Source: Anaerolineaceae bacterium (GTDB taxonomy: Bacteria; Chloroflexota; Anaerolineae; Anaerolineales; Anaerolineaceae). From it: a stretch of DNA of 39,095 bases. The position numbers were made by a program, and so were the translations under genes. Under the pieces are notes generated by a model, which made no database searches, was not told the DNA's origin, and worked only from the letters and a program-made list of their open reading frames with translations. Positions within the stretch are counted from its first letter, which is position 1. Every line of letters begins with the position of its first letter. The stretch lies in NCBI GenBank assembly GCA_012797695.1, contig JAAZOQ010000187.1, positions 1 to 39,095 on the forward strand. Reading direction: 5' to 3'. Below are positions 1-8,329 of this stretch, one piece after another.

Positions 1-780
1 ACGGTTAATCAAGCGGGAGACGGCACTGCCTACAACAACAGCATCCGCTTTGACAATCGAAATTACCTGCTTCACGTGCTCCGGTTTGGTCAAGCCAAAG
101 CCCACCAGAACGGGTGTATCGCGTTGGATCGTCTTCTGGACGGCTTTTACCCGTGCCACTGCCTGGGTCAAATACTCGACAGCCACTTCTCCAGTACCGC
201 CAGTTACCCCAGCCGTTGCTGTCATGAACAGGAAGCCGTGAGCGTCTTTAAGAATGTTGGTCAGGAGTTCAAACTCAGACGTGCCCTCTTTGGATAAGCT
301 GATGCCATCGATAAAATTCACGTTCCACATGTTGTTATCACGCATCTTCTTGTGAAAACCAACCGGGTCACCCGCTTTAATGGAGGGATAATCAGGCAGC
401 TCAAAACCATCAACATCCGCTGCCTTGGCCAAAGCGACGAAGTTATCCACACCAATCCCGACCACCGAAGACACGTAACCCATCGGCATGACTGGTAACT
501 GTGGATAGCGTGCGCGAACCAGAGCAGCCAGTTCAAAAGCGCGTTCTGTGTTGATACCGGCTTCCCGATCCGTCAGATGATGCATCTGCATTGGAGCTCC
601 ATCCAGCCACGGAGAAACTCCTGGAATGCACAATTCGATCATATCGACACCACCTTCAACGAAGGCGTCGATAATTTCCATCGAATAGCGGTAGTTGGCA
701 CCACTTTGAGGAAGGTAGCACATCAGTGCGCCCTGGTTCTTTTCTTTCAACTTGCTGAACATCACATCTACACGATTCAT
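1..780 (-). CDS. TrpA-like TIM-barrel protein (second paralogue), partial
   Basis: The minus-strand frame is open from an ATG at 780 to the window edge, so 260 codons are visible and the C-terminus is missing. The protein aligns along its length with tryptophan synthase alpha chain. It has the catalytic-type Glu in MIELCIP and the Asp in PWLDGAP, which match Glu49 and Asp60 of Salmonella TrpA. The loop-6 motif AGVTGG and the phosphate-binding end VVVGSAV are also present. TrpA cleaves indole-3-glycerol phosphate by a retro-aldol reaction. Between these motifs the sequence departs strongly from ordinary TrpA, and no other trp biosynthesis gene except the degenerate TrpB next door is nearby, so a different sugar phosphate or indole-like substrate is plausible (inference). 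The start follows the stop of the upstream gene by 7 bases, with a GAGGGTGAG ribosome site, so the two are co-translated. Confidence 0.8.
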   Translation of the reverse strand, partial: MNRVDVMFSKLKEKNQGALMCYLPQSGANYRYSMEIIDAFVEGGVDMIELCIPGVSPWLDGAPMQMHHLTDREAGINTERAFELAALVRARYPQLPVMPMGYVSSVVGIGVDNFVALAKAADVDGFELPDYPSIKAGDPVGFHKKMRDNNMWNVNFIDGISLSKEGTSEFELLTNILKDAHGFLFMTATAGVTGGTGEVAVEYLTQAVARVKAVQKTIQRDTPVLVGFGLTKPEHVKQVISIVKADAVVVGSAVSRLINR

Positions 781-787
781 CTCACCC

Positions 788-1639
788 TCACAGCCTGGTT
801 GCATCTTTTAGTGACTTCACAAAAGGTTCAACCTTCTCAATGGATTCACCGGCCTGTAATCGTTTGGAAACTGCACTTCCCAGCATGACCCCATCTGCCC
901 CTACCAAACGCAGGGAATCATGTACCTGCTCAGGAGTAGAAATGCCGCAAACAATGATGATCGGGGTAGAAACGCCAAATTTTTCTTCGATCCGACGGAT
1001 ACGCTCGCAAGCCGGAGCCAGTTCATCCGCAGGGAGTTTGTCTTTCGCACCTGAAATTCCACCCGCCTGGGCAATCAGGAACAGGAAACCCGAAGACAGT
1101 TTGATCAGTTTTTCCAGTAAAGCGTATTTAGGAGAACCTTCTGGAGCCGTTGCAACATCCATGGTGATATCCACAATGAAATGGGCACCGTGATCCAGCA
1201 GATCGCGGCCAAATTTTTCCTGGTCATCACCCACCACGTAGGGATAATCCGGTACATCTGCGCCGACGATACCAGCCTTTTGGCAGGATTCAGCGTATTT
1301 ATGAGTCCCATAGCGGAATACCGGCCCCATGAAGTTGATCGTTACCAGCGGGAGATCAGGATGCATTTTGTGCGCCGCTTCCATCAAGCCAAAGGAATCG
1401 GCAGTATGCACTTCATCCCGAATTGCATCCAGCTGATGGATCTGCATATTCTTGCCTTCCATCCACGGATAACGGGTAGGAATAGCGATCTCGACAATAT
1501 CGGAACCCACTCGATTGAACATATCGACCAGTTCGAGCGAGAAGGAATAAGGCGCCTTATCGCCAGGAGACAACGGGATCAGTGCTCCCTCTTTGCGGCT
1601 GCGTAAAGCAGCGAAAACTTCATCCATTTTGTTTTGCAT
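788..1639 (-). CDS. TrpA-like TIM-barrel protein (first paralogue)
   Basis: This 283-residue protein resembles tryptophan synthase alpha chain. The Glu of VEIAIP is kept, but the position matching Asp60 of TrpA is Glu (PWMEGK). The fold-defining pieces are present: the MGPVFRYG segment, AGGISGA in loop 6, and GVMLGSAVS for phosphate binding. The start at 1639 is chosen because GGAGGAG lies 4 bases upstream; a longer reading from 1663 would overlap the TrpB-like gene. Only 2 bases separate it from the stop of that gene, which suggests translational coupling. It differs clearly from the second TrpA-like protein downstream, so the two are old paralogues rather than a recent duplication. Whether it is an active lyase is unknown; Asp-to-Glu at the second acid may alter substrate or activity. 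Confidence 0.82.
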   Translation of the reverse strand: MQNKMDEVFAALRSRKEGALIPLSPGDKAPYSFSLELVDMFNRVGSDIVEIAIPTRYPWMEGKNMQIHQLDAIRDEVHTADSFGLMEAAHKMHPDLPLVTINFMGPVFRYGTHKYAESCQKAGIVGADVPDYPYVVGDDQEKFGRDLLDHGAHFIVDITMDVATAPEGSPKYALLEKLIKLSSGFLFLIAQAGGISGAKDKLPADELAPACERIRRIEEKFGVSTPIIIVCGISTPEQVHDSLRLVGADGVMLGSAVSKRLQAGESIEKVEPFVKSLKDATRL

Positions 1640-1641
1640 GG

Positions 1642-2571
1642 TTACTCCTCCACCACCACACAAACAACGCTGGAATCCCCTTTCGCAAATTCATTGATCG
1701 GTGCCACTGTTTCAACTCGCTTGATAGAGCCAGCTTCCCAGGCATGGACGATTTCGGGGCTGAGCACAAATTCCTTTTTGCCAACCGTCGTAACAGCGGT
1801 ATAAGTCCCAAGGTAGCAATCTTCGCGCTGAGAATCCGCTTTGGGTTCATAAGAAGACAATTGCATTCCATTGCCCTTTGCACCAAGCAACCCAGCCAGG
1901 GTTAAACCAGAAACTGCGGGAGCAGCAAAAGCCAACTTCTTGCCGGCAAATTTCTTTTCAGCTGCAGCAATCATTTTCTTGGCAGCCAGAGAAGCGAAGA
2001 AACTGGTGATCGCCGGGAAAGGCGCCGGGCCAGAATGAGTATGAACTGGCATCCACATATACTTCATCGGATTGGCAATGTATTTCTGGAAAGAATACAT
2101 GTCCGGGTCATCGAACAATTCGCGGCACTGAGCGGTATTGACTGCCGCCCCAGAATCCGACAGCAACTTAACCAACGCTTCGTTCGACCCGGTTTTGACA
2201 TCCAGCCAGATGGAAAGAGACAGCCCCAATTTGTGGCAGAAATCAGAGATCAGTTTGGCTTCTTCGGCGTCATAAGCCCCTGCCACCACTTCGCGGGCGG
2301 TTTCCTTGGCCAGCAGAGCATATCCAGCAGCAATCTCGCGGCGAACGGGAGACTGCATTGAGAATACATGCTGCGACTGTGTGGAAGCGAAAGATTCAGC
2401 AGACACTTCTACCTCTGCCAACTCATCCACCTTCTTCGCAAACGAAGGATCCATTACCCACTTGCTGGCACTCGCAGTTAACTCATCGAGCGCAGGGGTC
2501 ATTGGATCCGGCACAAAGAACCCACCCCACTTGCCAAAATAGGATTGCAACACCTTGCTTGATTCAGCCAT
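1642..2571 (-). CDS. Shortened TrpB-like protein lacking the PLP-lysine motif
   Basis: The N-terminus SYFGKWGGFFVPDPMTPAL is a close match to the opening of tryptophan synthase beta chain. Later segments also follow TrpB: a GYALLAKE helix, the glycine-rich turn region (here AGAYDAEEAK) and PVHTHSGPAPFPAI in place of the VGPHPYP region. The protein has only 309 residues against about 400 for TrpB. The HEDLNHTGAHKIN segment with the pyridoxal phosphate lysine is absent, and so is the GGGSNA phosphate loop. It should therefore not bind PLP as TrpB does and may be a scaffold or allosteric partner of the TrpA-like proteins encoded directly downstream (inference). The start at 2571 fits the TrpB N-terminus and has an AAGGAAAAG site; the longer frame to 2658 runs into the preceding gene. 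Confidence 0.75.
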   Translation of the reverse strand: MAESSKVLQSYFGKWGGFFVPDPMTPALDELTASASKWVMDPSFAKKVDELAEVEVSAESFASTQSQHVFSMQSPVRREIAAGYALLAKETAREVVAGAYDAEEAKLISDFCHKLGLSLSIWLDVKTGSNEALVKLLSDSGAAVNTAQCRELFDDPDMYSFQKYIANPMKYMWMPVHTHSGPAPFPAITSFFASLAAKKMIAAAEKKFAGKKLAFAAPAVSGLTLAGLLGAKGNGMQLSSYEPKADSQREDCYLGTYTAVTTVGKKEFVLSPEIVHAWEAGSIKRVETVAPINEFAKGDSSVVCVVVEE

Positions 2572-2605
2572 TTCTACTTTTCCTTTCCTTTTCAATCTTG
2601 AGATT

Positions 2606-3088
2606 TTATAAACACTGATTGAGGAAGTCAGCCAATGCCTGCTGATCGTGAATGTCAAGGATTTTTTGCATCAGATCGGGTTTACTTAAAAGGCCCATCA
2701 GCTTTTTCAGCCAGGTTACCTGAAAAGCCGGCTCTTTCATTGCCAGCATGAAAACGATACGGACCTCGAGGATTTCATCCGGGTCGGCCATGTTGTGAAA
2801 TTTGACCGGCTCAGGGAGCACACACACCACCATTGCGGAACGCAGCACATAAGCAGCATCGGTATGCGGAATCGCCGCAGCAATCTCGCCAATCGGTAAT
2901 CCAGTTGGATACTCTTTTTCGCGTTTTAGAATTGCCTCAATGAAGCCTGTTTTCACCCAGCCACGATCGACCAGTTGCTGCCCCATCGTGCGAATTAATT
3001 CTTCGTTGGAATTTACCTTCAGGTCCAAAAACATCAGGTCTGATTCGATAACCGGATTATTTGAGTTTGCAATGTTATTCGGCGTCAT
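2606..3088 (-). CDS. PTS EIIA-like domain protein (fructose/galactitol type)
   Basis: A 160-residue protein of the PTS_EIIA_2 (fructose/mannitol/galactitol) fold. The phosphorylatable histidine is in AAIPHTD, preceded by KREKEYPTGLP, which is the usual spacing of the galactitol-type EIIA. EIIA proteins accept a phosphate from HPr and pass it to EIIB, or phosphorylate or bind regulators. No EIIC permease is in the window, so this may either serve a transporter encoded beyond the left edge or act only as a regulatory phosphocarrier for the PRD/EIIB regulator encoded just upstream. The start at 3088 is 7 bases after that gene's stop. A longer frame (to 3145) would overlap it extensively and is less likely. 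Confidence 0.8.
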   Translation of the reverse strand: MTPNNIANSNNPVIESDLMFLDLKVNSNEELIRTMGQQLVDRGWVKTGFIEAILKREKEYPTGLPIGEIAAAIPHTDAAYVLRSAMVVCVLPEPVKFHNMADPDEILEVRIVFMLAMKEPAFQVTWLKKLMGLLSKPDLMQKILDIHDQQALADFLNQCL

Positions 3089-3095
3089 TTCCACA

Positions 3096-4655
3096 CTAAT
3101 TTCTCCCGGAGTAAAATTCAAATTCCTGTTTGATCTTCTTAACATCTTTCTCGGTCAACAAAGGATTGACCGTGATCGATTTGATGTTGCGAGCACTTAC
3201 TTGTGCTGAACTGATGATGGCATCCACCTCGTTCGGATCTACGTTGTTGATGTCGCGCAGCGAGATCACTTCTTTGATCTCGATCTCAGGCAACTCCACG
3301 CGCAGCCGCGATACCAGCATCCAGACTGTTACCCCGCCGCTGGGGCAAGCCACCACTACCCGAGGTACGGAAACCTTTTTCTTTACGTTCTTATTCAATT
3401 CAAGCGCCAGGGCCACGTACATGGTAATGTAGGCAATTTCATCCATTGGCAGCGGCGGACCCGCCTCATCCCACACTTCATCAATCGCCTTAGAAGTCGC
3501 CTGCCACAACAAGGGATAAGCCTTGCGGGTTTCTTCAGTGAGATTATTTTGGATAGGCAAGTCGAATTTCATGCGGATGACCACCCGCGAAAGATGGTCC
3601 GCCAGTTGCGAGACCACCATCGAATTGGTCAAATCAGAACCCAGATAGTCGCCAATTTTTTTGAACAGTTCAAGAGCAAGCTGTCGGGTCTTTTCTTGAG
3701 GATTGATGACGCTCTGAGTTTCATCAAGGTTGGTAAATGTGCCGCGAGCCGTCATCACTTCCAAAGTGAACTGAGCCAGTTCAGGTTCAGAAAAATGAAT
3801 GCTTTTTTTCTCAAGCAGGCGGCAGATAATATCCTGCACCACCTTATATTCAGGGCGAGTCGAAAGATAATGAATTCGTTCATCTGAAATTTGAATGAAG
3901 TGTTTTTCTTTGATACGTTGATTGGCAATGACCCAATACAGCGTCAGGGTCAAATGATCGCCATCCGCAAACTTGGCATTCAGTTCATTTTCGATCAATG
4001 AAATGAAATTCCAGCCATCATTCAAGCCCCATTCCATCATGCGCGAAAGAATGTAATCAGAAGCCTGCGGCAGGTCATACCGGGGCTCTCCATCGCCCTT
4101 CACCTCCCACAATGCCAGCTTGATCAATTCCGCCTCGAGATCTGATTCATAGAACAACGAGATCAAAGCGTGGCGAATATCATTTTCGCGGCCTTGAATC
4201 ACCACTCCGACTCGCGGGCGCCGTGAAAGAAAGATGTCTCGCTGGTTCAGCCAGTCTTCCACGCGATTCAGATCGTGAGTCATGGTCGACTTGGAAATTT
4301 GCAAACGGTAACGGATCTGACTTTCAGAAAACTGGTCAACCTGGCTAAGCAGATCAAAAAGGATCAACCGCTGTCGATCCTTTAATGTGTATAGTGTCTC
4401 TTTTTGAAAAGACTGGAATGCAGCAACAATCTGCTGTTTGGCCTCTGCCGGACAAACCAGCAACAGCCCAAATTTGGGTTTGCAATCAATTTCGACCTGA
4501 TAACTCTTGAGCCAGCTATTGATTGCCGGAATATTCTGTCGAATCACCCGCGCGGAAACCCCAATGGAATTACCAATCACTTCCGCCGAAACTGGGCTGG
4601 ATGCGTCGAGCAGATATTGGAGGATTGCCAATTGTCTCGAGTTAAGTATGTCCAT
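3096..4655 (-). CDS. PRD- and EIIB-containing transcriptional regulator (LicR/MtlR/BglG type)
   Basis: About 519 residues. N-terminal winged helix segments (RQLAILQYLLDAS and a second HTH near QIRYRLQISKSTMTHDL) are followed by two PTS regulation domains and a C-terminal EIIB-like domain with a candidate phosphocysteine in VVACPSGG. PRD1 keeps a His in GDHLTLTLYW and PRD2 keeps one in ADHLSRVVIRM. The usual second His of PRD2 is replaced by Tyr in ITMYVALALE. Such proteins activate transcription of sugar operons according to phosphorylation by HPr and EIIB. It is the first gene of the minus-strand operon with the EIIA-like, TrpB-like and TrpA-like genes, so it probably regulates them and itself. 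The start at 4655 is chosen at the first HTH with a GAGAAG site; upstream ATGs at 4673 or 4739 are possible. Confidence 0.85.
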   Translation of the reverse strand: MDILNSRQLAILQYLLDASSPVSAEVIGNSIGVSARVIRQNIPAINSWLKSYQVEIDCKPKFGLLLVCPAEAKQQIVAAFQSFQKETLYTLKDRQRLILFDLLSQVDQFSESQIRYRLQISKSTMTHDLNRVEDWLNQRDIFLSRRPRVGVVIQGRENDIRHALISLFYESDLEAELIKLALWEVKGDGEPRYDLPQASDYILSRMMEWGLNDGWNFISLIENELNAKFADGDHLTLTLYWVIANQRIKEKHFIQISDERIHYLSTRPEYKVVQDIICRLLEKKSIHFSEPELAQFTLEVMTARGTFTNLDETQSVINPQEKTRQLALELFKKIGDYLGSDLTNSMVVSQLADHLSRVVIRMKFDLPIQNNLTEETRKAYPLLWQATSKAIDEVWDEAGPPLPMDEIAYITMYVALALELNKNVKKKVSVPRVVVACPSGGVTVWMLVSRLRVELPEIEIKEVISLRDINNVDPNEVDAIISSAQVSARNIKSITVNPLLTEKDVKKIKQEFEFYSGRN

Positions 4656-4739
4656 GAGTCTTCTCACTTTCATTATAGAAATTAGATTTACTGGTGCTAA
4701 TTGCTCCAGGCTAGCTTTGTAACAATCAGCAAAGGGCAT

Positions 4740-4958
4740 TCTTACAATTTATGCTTTTGAGTACAAATTAGGGAACGTTTATCATTTAAACGTCTTATTT
4801 GATTGTAAATTGTTTTTCTTCACAAAAAAACGGGGGAATGAGAAAAAAGCGCTGATTTGACACAAGTTTTTTCTTCAGGTAGACTGGTAGAAACAACAAT
4901 GACCATTCTTATCCGAAATAGATTACTGCCTTTCAGGAGGTTATACCGGAGAAAATAG
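4740..4958. promoter_or_regulatory. Divergent intergenic region between PRD regulator and GH63 operon
   Basis: This AT-rich stretch carries the promoters of both divergent operons. A perfect 7-bp inverted repeat with a 5-base loop (ACGTTTA, TCATT, TAAACGT) lies at 4775-4793, on the side of the regulator gene, and could be its operator. The plus-strand promoter is listed separately. I recognise no riboswitch. Confidence 0.5.
4857..4885 (+). promoter_or_regulatory. Sigma70-type promoter of the GH63-otsA-GT4-otsB operon
   Basis: A perfect -35 box TTGACA (4857-4862) and a -10-like TAGACT (4880-4885) are separated by 17 bases. Transcription would begin near 4892, leaving a leader of about 67 bases with two Shine-Dalgarno-like stretches, AGGAGG at 4935 and GGAG at 4948, before the ATG at 4959. 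Confidence 0.6.
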
Positions 4959-6752
4959 ATGCAAAAACAAAAAACTGATTATCTAAGCATTCTTGAAAAC
5001 CAAATTAATATTTCGCGTGTTCCCTTTAGTGACCGTGGCTCTCGTTTACTGCTGATGCAGTATCCCCAAAAAAGTAGTCTCTACATCAAGCTCGCAGAAA
5101 GGCTTACCCAGCTTGACGCGAACAATGAGGCTTACTTGAAAAGATCTCCTTTTATTCACAATCTTGAATTGATCGCTCAGGATAGCCAGCCGCTAGAATT
5201 TTCTATCACGACTCGCCCGGATATTTTGAAACTGCATACTCGCATCGGAGATTACGAGATCGTTTTTCTGGATCAGCAGACAATCGCGCTGGGTTTGCCC
5301 TCCAATCAAACCTGCGGCATTCGTTTCCGCGCTTTTCCCCAATACTGGCACAATACAGAACACGGGGGAAAATTTCTCTCGATCCGCAACCTTTCCTACA
5401 ACACTACCGGAACCATTGTCTCGAACCAGATTACCCCAGTCGAAGGCGGCTATGAGGTTGAATTTCTTATAAACAGTGGCGAAGACTGCACGCTTGCCAT
5501 TGATATCTACCCGGCTGAACGCAGCGCAAGCTCTTTGCAGCCCTTCTCAGTGTTACGCAGCGAAGCAGAACAACGATGGCGTTCCTGGTTTGAACGTGTT
5601 CCCAAAGTAAAAGAAAAATATGTCCGCAAATATGCTTATGCCTGGTGGGTAATGGCCAATAACCTGGTCAGCCCACAGGGAAAACTGATCTATGAAGCGA
5701 TGACCCCATCGAAACTGGGATATGTCGGATTGTGGCTCTGGGATAGCGCTTTGCACGCACTCGCCTATCGCTACGTTGATCCAGTTCTGGCTCGCAATCA
5801 AATTCGTTCCATGTTAGCTCACCAATTGCCCAATGGCATGGTCCCGGATGCTGTTTTCGATGACGGAATTGTTTCCACCATCGACCATCCCATATTTGGG
5901 GAAGTCACCAAACCCCCAATCCTAGCATGGGCAGCCATTAAACTGCACGAAGCTCACCCCGATCTCACTTTTCTCTCAGAAATTTACGTACCTCTGGTAC
6001 GTTTGAATGCCTGGTGGCTTTCAATGAATGACGATGATGGTGATGGGCTGGCACAATATAACCATCCTTATTCCTCTGGTCTCGACAACAGCCCACTGTG
6101 GGATGAGGGAATGCCGGTCGAGTCACCTGATTTGAATACCTATCTTTGTATCCAAATGACCTCTCTGGCACAAATTGCAGAGGCACTAAATATGACCGAC
6201 GAGGCTGCTATGTGGCGCCGCCGCGCCACAGCGCTGGCTGCTCAAATGATCAAACATTTTTGGGATGCTGAAGCCGGTTATTTTTGGGTACTGAAAGAAC
6301 ATCAACCCATCAAAACCATTACCCCCTTCAATCTCTATCCACTCTGGACAGGTCAATTACCAGCCGAGGTCAGCCAAAGGCTGCTCGAACATTTGAGAGA
6401 CCCCAAACTGTTCTGGGGAAAGTTCATGCTGCCCACCGTGGCCAAAAACGATCCGCACTATGACCCTGAGTCAATGTGGCGCGGCCCCATTTGGGCAAAC
6501 ATCAATTATTTTTTTATCGAGGCGCTGCAAAATCTAGGCGAAAACCAGATGGCCAATGAATTGCGTGAACGTACACTCGAGTTGATTCAATCGCAAGAAG
6601 ATATGTACGAGTATTACAACTCACAAACAGGAAAACCACCAGCCAGTGCTGTAAATCTCTTCGGCTGGACGGCAGCAATTTTCATCGATCTGGCCGTACA
6701 AGCCAGTCGGAAACACATTAGCCCGAAGAAAGTCGAGAATCATGAAGAATGA
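4959..6752 (+). CDS. GH63/MGH1-like glycoside hydrolase
   Basis: The 597-residue protein has an N-terminal beta-rich region (about 1-200) and a C-terminal (alpha/alpha)6-barrel of the clan GH-G type. Diagnostic stretches are LWLWDSALHALAY, with the general-acid-region Asp, SGLDNSPLWDEG, SMWRGPIWANINYFF and YEYYNSQTGKPPASAVN. The family includes mannosylglycerate and glucosylglycerate hydrolases, and similar proteins are often annotated as debranching enzymes or trehalases. No signal peptide is visible, so it should be cytoplasmic. It overlaps the next gene (GT20 synthase) by 11 bases and heads a four-gene operon with two glycosyltransferases and a sugar-phosphate phosphatase. It most likely turns over the glycoside that the operon makes. 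Exact substrate is not readable from the sequence. Confidence 0.8.
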   Translation: MQKQKTDYLSILENQINISRVPFSDRGSRLLLMQYPQKSSLYIKLAERLTQLDANNEAYLKRSPFIHNLELIAQDSQPLEFSITTRPDILKLHTRIGDYEIVFLDQQTIALGLPSNQTCGIRFRAFPQYWHNTEHGGKFLSIRNLSYNTTGTIVSNQITPVEGGYEVEFLINSGEDCTLAIDIYPAERSASSLQPFSVLRSEAEQRWRSWFERVPKVKEKYVRKYAYAWWVMANNLVSPQGKLIYEAMTPSKLGYVGLWLWDSALHALAYRYVDPVLARNQIRSMLAHQLPNGMVPDAVFDDGIVSTIDHPIFGEVTKPPILAWAAIKLHEAHPDLTFLSEIYVPLVRLNAWWLSMNDDDGDGLAQYNHPYSSGLDNSPLWDEGMPVESPDLNTYLCIQMTSLAQIAEALNMTDEAAMWRRRATALAAQMIKHFWDAEAGYFWVLKEHQPIKTITPFNLYPLWTGQLPAEVSQRLLEHLRDPKLFWGKFMLPTVAKNDPHYDPESMWRGPIWANINYFFIEALQNLGENQMANELRERTLELIQSQEDMYEYYNSQTGKPPASAVNLFGWTAAIFIDLAVQASRKHISPKKVENHEE

Positions 6753-8280
6753 AAATGAAAAGGAACAAAATACCGATCAACCTTGTGGTGTAACAGACCC
6801 GCCGGCTTTACTCAATGGGCGGCCGCTAACGATTGTCTCCAATCGCGGGCCCATTGGCTTTTCTTGTAGCGAAGAGGGTGAATTACAGATTCAACGCAGC
6901 AGTGGGGGGTTGGTCACCGCGCTGCTTGGACTGGCGCAAAATATCAATGTGACCTGGATCGCCTCCGCGATCAACGATCTGGAAAATGAATACGGCCACG
7001 GTCAATACAGCTTAAATGAAAATGGCCGCGCCATCAACCTGGAACTGGTTCCCCTGGAGCCAGATGTTTATGAGGGATTTTATAACGTTATTTCTAATCC
7101 TTTACTCTGGTTTCTCCAACACTCGATGTGGGATGTGGTGAATAGCCCAACCATCACCCGTGCCACCTGGCAGGCCTGGCAGAATGGATATGTGGTAGCC
7201 AATCAAAGATTTGCTGAAGCAGTCGCTCACAACGTGCGTTCCACCCCAGGACGTTCAATCGTGATGGTACAAGATTATCATCTGTATCTGTTACCCAGAA
7301 TGCTGCGAAAAATTCTCCATCTTAACCGGAAGAATGATCAATTGTCCCTGACCCACTTTGTTCACATTCCCTGGCCGGGAGCCGAAGAATTGCGCATTCT
7401 TCCTCCAGAAATGCGGCTATCCATTTTAGAGGGGATGACCGCAGTCGATGTACTGGGGTTCCAGACCTACGAAGATAGTATTAACTTTCTACAAGCCGTA
7501 ATTGCCAATTTACCCGGGGCCTCAGTAAGCTATAAAAATCGACGCATCTGGTATCGTAACCGCGCCACAATTGTGCGAGATTTTCCCATTTCTATTGATG
7601 TGGCTGCTCTGAAAGAGCGCGCCCTTACAGAAGAAGTAAAGCAACAAAGAGAAGCTCTCGAACAAAGTACCCAAGAAATGCAAGTGATCCTGCGCGTGGA
7701 TCGTACCGAGCCCAGTAAGAATATTGTGCGCGGGTTTGAAGCTCTCGCAGAAATGCTGGAAACTTATCCTGAACATATTGGGAAAGTAAAGTTCATTGCT
7801 CTTCTCGTCCCTTCGCGTCTGGATGTCGATGAATATCGGGATTACCACGATAAATTAATGGCCGCAGCCGGATGGGTAAATTCCAAATTCGGTACCAGCG
7901 ATTGGGAGCCCATTCGCATCATCCTGGGGGATAACTATGACCGTGCCATTGCCGGGCTGCAGCTCTACGACGTATTACTGGTCAACTCCATTGCAGATGG
8001 CATGAATCTGGTGGCGAAAGAAGGTCCCATCGTCAATCAAAAGAATGGCGTGCTGGTACTCTCAGAGCGAACCGGGGTGTCTCAGCAACTAAGTGAAGGG
8101 GCACTGACTATTTCGCCCTGTGATATCGTCGATACTGCCAACGCATTACACCAAGCGTTGGTCATGCCCGAAGAAGACCGGGCACGCCGAGCTCGAATTT
8201 TACGAACTCAGGTCGAACAGAACGATATCAATGCCTGGTTCTGTGATCAAATCAATGAAATTACTCGACTCGGGTATTAA
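6742..8280 (+). CDS. otsA: GT20 family trehalose-6-phosphate synthase-like glycosyltransferase
   Basis: 512 residues with the GT20 signature set: IVSNRGP near the N-terminus, SSGGLVTAL, QDYHLYLLPR, HFVHIPWPG, VLGFQT and DGMNLVAKEG. These carry donor- and phosphate-binding residues of E. coli OtsA. The VDRLDYTKGI motif of the enteric enzyme appears here as VDRTEPSKNIVRGF, keeping the essential Arg and Lys. That variant is one I associate with the OtsA branch found in Actinobacteria and related groups, which also holds glucosylglycerol-phosphate synthase-like and pseudo-glycosyltransferase members, so the acceptor could be something other than glucose-6-phosphate. The encoded OtsB-like phosphatase two genes downstream supports a synthase-phosphatase pair. 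The start overlaps the GH63 gene, and the N-terminal 25 residues are polar and probably disordered. Confidence 0.85.
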   Translation: MKNENEKEQNTDQPCGVTDPPALLNGRPLTIVSNRGPIGFSCSEEGELQIQRSSGGLVTALLGLAQNINVTWIASAINDLENEYGHGQYSLNENGRAINLELVPLEPDVYEGFYNVISNPLLWFLQHSMWDVVNSPTITRATWQAWQNGYVVANQRFAEAVAHNVRSTPGRSIVMVQDYHLYLLPRMLRKILHLNRKNDQLSLTHFVHIPWPGAEELRILPPEMRLSILEGMTAVDVLGFQTYEDSINFLQAVIANLPGASVSYKNRRIWYRNRATIVRDFPISIDVAALKERALTEEVKQQREALEQSTQEMQVILRVDRTEPSKNIVRGFEALAEMLETYPEHIGKVKFIALLVPSRLDVDEYRDYHDKLMAAAGWVNSKFGTSDWEPIRIILGDNYDRAIAGLQLYDVLLVNSIADGMNLVAKEGPIVNQKNGVLVLSERTGVSQQLSEGALTISPCDIVDTANALHQALVMPEEDRARRARILRTQVEQNDINAWFCDQINEITRLGY

Positions 8281-8329
8281 TCAATTTTAACTCTCAAGAC
8301 TTTCAGGAGAGCAAATAGAAAGAATTCTG

